A program made the translations under genes and the position numbers. From Chiua virens (Eukaryota; Basidiomycota; Agaricomycetes; Boletales; Boletaceae): a DNA stretch of 64,000 bases. The notes beneath the pieces are model-generated. The model searched no databases, was not told where the DNA came from, and saw nothing but the letters and a program-made list of their open reading frames with translations. Location of the stretch: NCBI GenBank assembly GCA_019787685.1, contig JAHNUO010000012.1:1302001-1366000 (forward strand), given 5' to 3'. Shown here one piece after another: positions 60,208 through 64,000 of this stretch. Within the stretch, counting starts at the first letter, position 1. Each line of letters starts with the position of its first letter.

Positions 60208-61537
60208 ATGAACTTTTTCAAAACCAAACCACGAACGCCGCCAGACCTCGTGCGGGGCCTTCGAGATGCTATCCCAAAACTCGACGTGGGCCCACCAAAC
60301 AGCGAATCGAGGAGAAAGGTGCGTTCAATCGAGCGGTCGTCGTCTTCCTCTCTCACGAATCATGCCATCGCGCCCTCATTGACAGGCAAGCGAGGAAGTC
60401 TCGAGGAACCTCCAGGCCGTCAAGGCGATCCTCTTTGGCGACGGTGGTGCGTCCTACCTCTTCGTTCCCTCACAACAAACCCATACCGTAGCTATAGAGC
60501 CCGTCCCTGAATTGATCGCACAGCTCGCCCAAGAGACCTATTCCACCGACCTGCTCCTCATCCTCGTCCAGAATATCGCCCGCTTTGATTTCGAGGCTCG
60601 GAAAGACGTCGTGCAGATATTCAACAACCTCTTGCGCCGTCAGATCGGCGCTCGTCTACCCACTGTCGAGTATATCTCTGCGCGACACGAGGAAGTCATC
60701 TTTGCTGCCCTTGCTGGATACAGCAACGAAGACATCGCACTCAACACAGGCATGATGCTTCGGGAGATGCTTCGACACGAACAACTCGCAAAGATATTGC
60801 TTCACTCTGAACAGTGAGCATCCCTCGTCGTGTGTATGCGTCGAGTTTTGCTGACCTCTGCGTTAGATTCTACTCGTTTCCCAATCACATCGAGGCGACG
60901 TCGTTTGGTGTCTCCTGCGATGCATTCGCTAATTTGAAGGACACCCTCACCCGACACAAACCCATGGTGGCAGAATACTTGGATAAGAACTACGACAGAG
61001 TACGTTCCCCACCCGCCCTTGTCTTCTTCCGCGCTAACCCCGAACAGTTCTTTGCATCGTTTACCACACTCATCCTCTCCACCAACTACGTCACGAAACG
61101 GCAATCGCTCAAACTTCTCGGCGAAATATTGCTCGATCGGGCCAATTTCAGTGTCATGACACATTATATCGCTCAGGAAGCGAACCTCAAGATGATGATG
61201 AACATGCTACGTGATAAGAGCAAGAACATTCAATTTGAAGCGTTCCACGTCTTCAAGGTCCGTCCCCCCTGTCGTCCAGTTTTTGATGCGTTTGACCTCA
61301 TCTTTCCACAGGTTTTCGTTGCCAATCCAAAGAAACCACCTCAAATCGAAGTGATTCTCCGGAGAAACAAGGAGAAACTACTCACATTTTTAAAGAACTT
61401 CCACAACGACAAAGAAGACGAACAATTCAGCGTACGTATACCCCCGCCATATCTTACGCGAAATGGTCATCTAAGCTTCTCTGTGTCTTCCCTAGGACGA
61501 GAAGTCGTTCTTGATTGTCCAGATCCAGAACCTATAG
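60208..61537 (+). CDS. HYM1: MO25/Hym1 scaffold protein (CAB39 family)
   Basis: Six exons (60208-60318, 60386-60813, 60867-60999, 61048-61257, 61312-61431, 61496-61537) give 347 residues in exact phase; the family is about 340. Diagnostic segments: [138 protein letters not shown]25 is a HEAT-like helical scaffold that activates STRAD/LKB1-type and germinal-centre kinases; in fungi Hym1 acts with the RAM/morphogenesis Orb6-Cbk1 pathway in polarised growth. The gene is intact, and the last coding exon is only 42 nt. Confidence 0.95.
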
Positions 61538-63655
<2,118 letters not shown>

Positions 63656-64000
63656 GGTCGACGTCGGACGGAAGCAGAGGCACTAGGCAATCACGTTTTT
63701 TTGAGTTTGCATGCGTTTGTTTATACAAAGCTAATTAGTTCGAAGTGTTAGGGAACCAAAATAGTTTCAACTTATCATTGACGAGGCCATCATCCCGTTC
63801 CTGAGGCAGATGTCGATGGTCGATAAGGACCGGCAGTCCAACTTGATACATAAAAGTTCTCGTGAGTAGCAAATCAAATCAGATTCGTTGGGCCAGTGAC
63901 CCGCCAATTTAAATACTATCAGCACCGCAGTCACCGAGTTAAACCGCAGCTCTGACAAACGAGGAGCGAACGAGGAGCTCTCGTTCAAGGTCTAGAACAG
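63656..64000. other. Upstream region of RPB10 to the window end
   Basis: No gene seen. A short direct repeat GAACGAGGAGC/AAACGAGGAGC lies near 63958-63978. Confidence 0.4.

Overview
The window is nuclear DNA of a filamentous basidiomycete, most likely an Agaricomycete. Nearly all recognisable genes are cut by GT-AG introns of about 45-60 nt. The gene families are typical of mushroom-forming and related fungi: a C2/TPR/CHAT protein, 7-TM proteins of the DUF6533 type, F-box/LRR duplicates, a gypsy element, a pogo-like transposase and a Helitron. Genus-level placement would be a guess. I rebuilt exon structures by hand from splice sites and reading phase; no search or RNA evidence was available.

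Left part (1-36 kb): the 3' end of an unrecognised gene; a 3'-5' exonuclease; a SEC61-beta gene and a VAMP7-like R-SNARE gene that diverge from a 175-bp gap; then a minus-strand series with three paralogous RING/coiled-coil/disordered-tail genes (4.2-6.3, 8.7-11.5 and 22.9-24.4 kb), two F-box/LRR copies (one decayed), ribosomal protein uS11 (RPS14) and the mRNA-export factor GLE1. About 17.6-22.9 kb is a gene-poor stretch. A DUF6533 7-TM gene and a 1564-residue C2-TPR-CHAT gene converge at 29-36 kb.

Middle part (37-55 kb): a transposon island with a young, nearly intact gypsy element (415-bp LTRs, one in-frame TGA), (TGGGTA)n hairpins, an intact pogo/CENP-B-type transposase gene, and an intact Helitron RepHel gene. 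A single host gene, an Apd1/Aim32-like ferredoxin, sits inside the island.

Right part (55-64 kb): a 7-TM gene with four apparent single-base insertions, an F-box-like gene, MO25/HYM1, and RPB10.

Main observations: (1) all three RING paralogues appear to contain a 4-nt microexon in the same phase and place; (2) the C2-TPR-CHAT protein keeps a caspase-like His/Cys pair; (3) SEC61B, RPS14 and RPB10 each have a first coding exon consisting only of ATG; (4) eight reading-frame breaks in otherwise good genes are all single extra bases, including one in RPS14, which suggests uncorrected insertion errors unless they are real lesions; (5) a 39-bp palindrome is flanked by 9-bp direct repeats.
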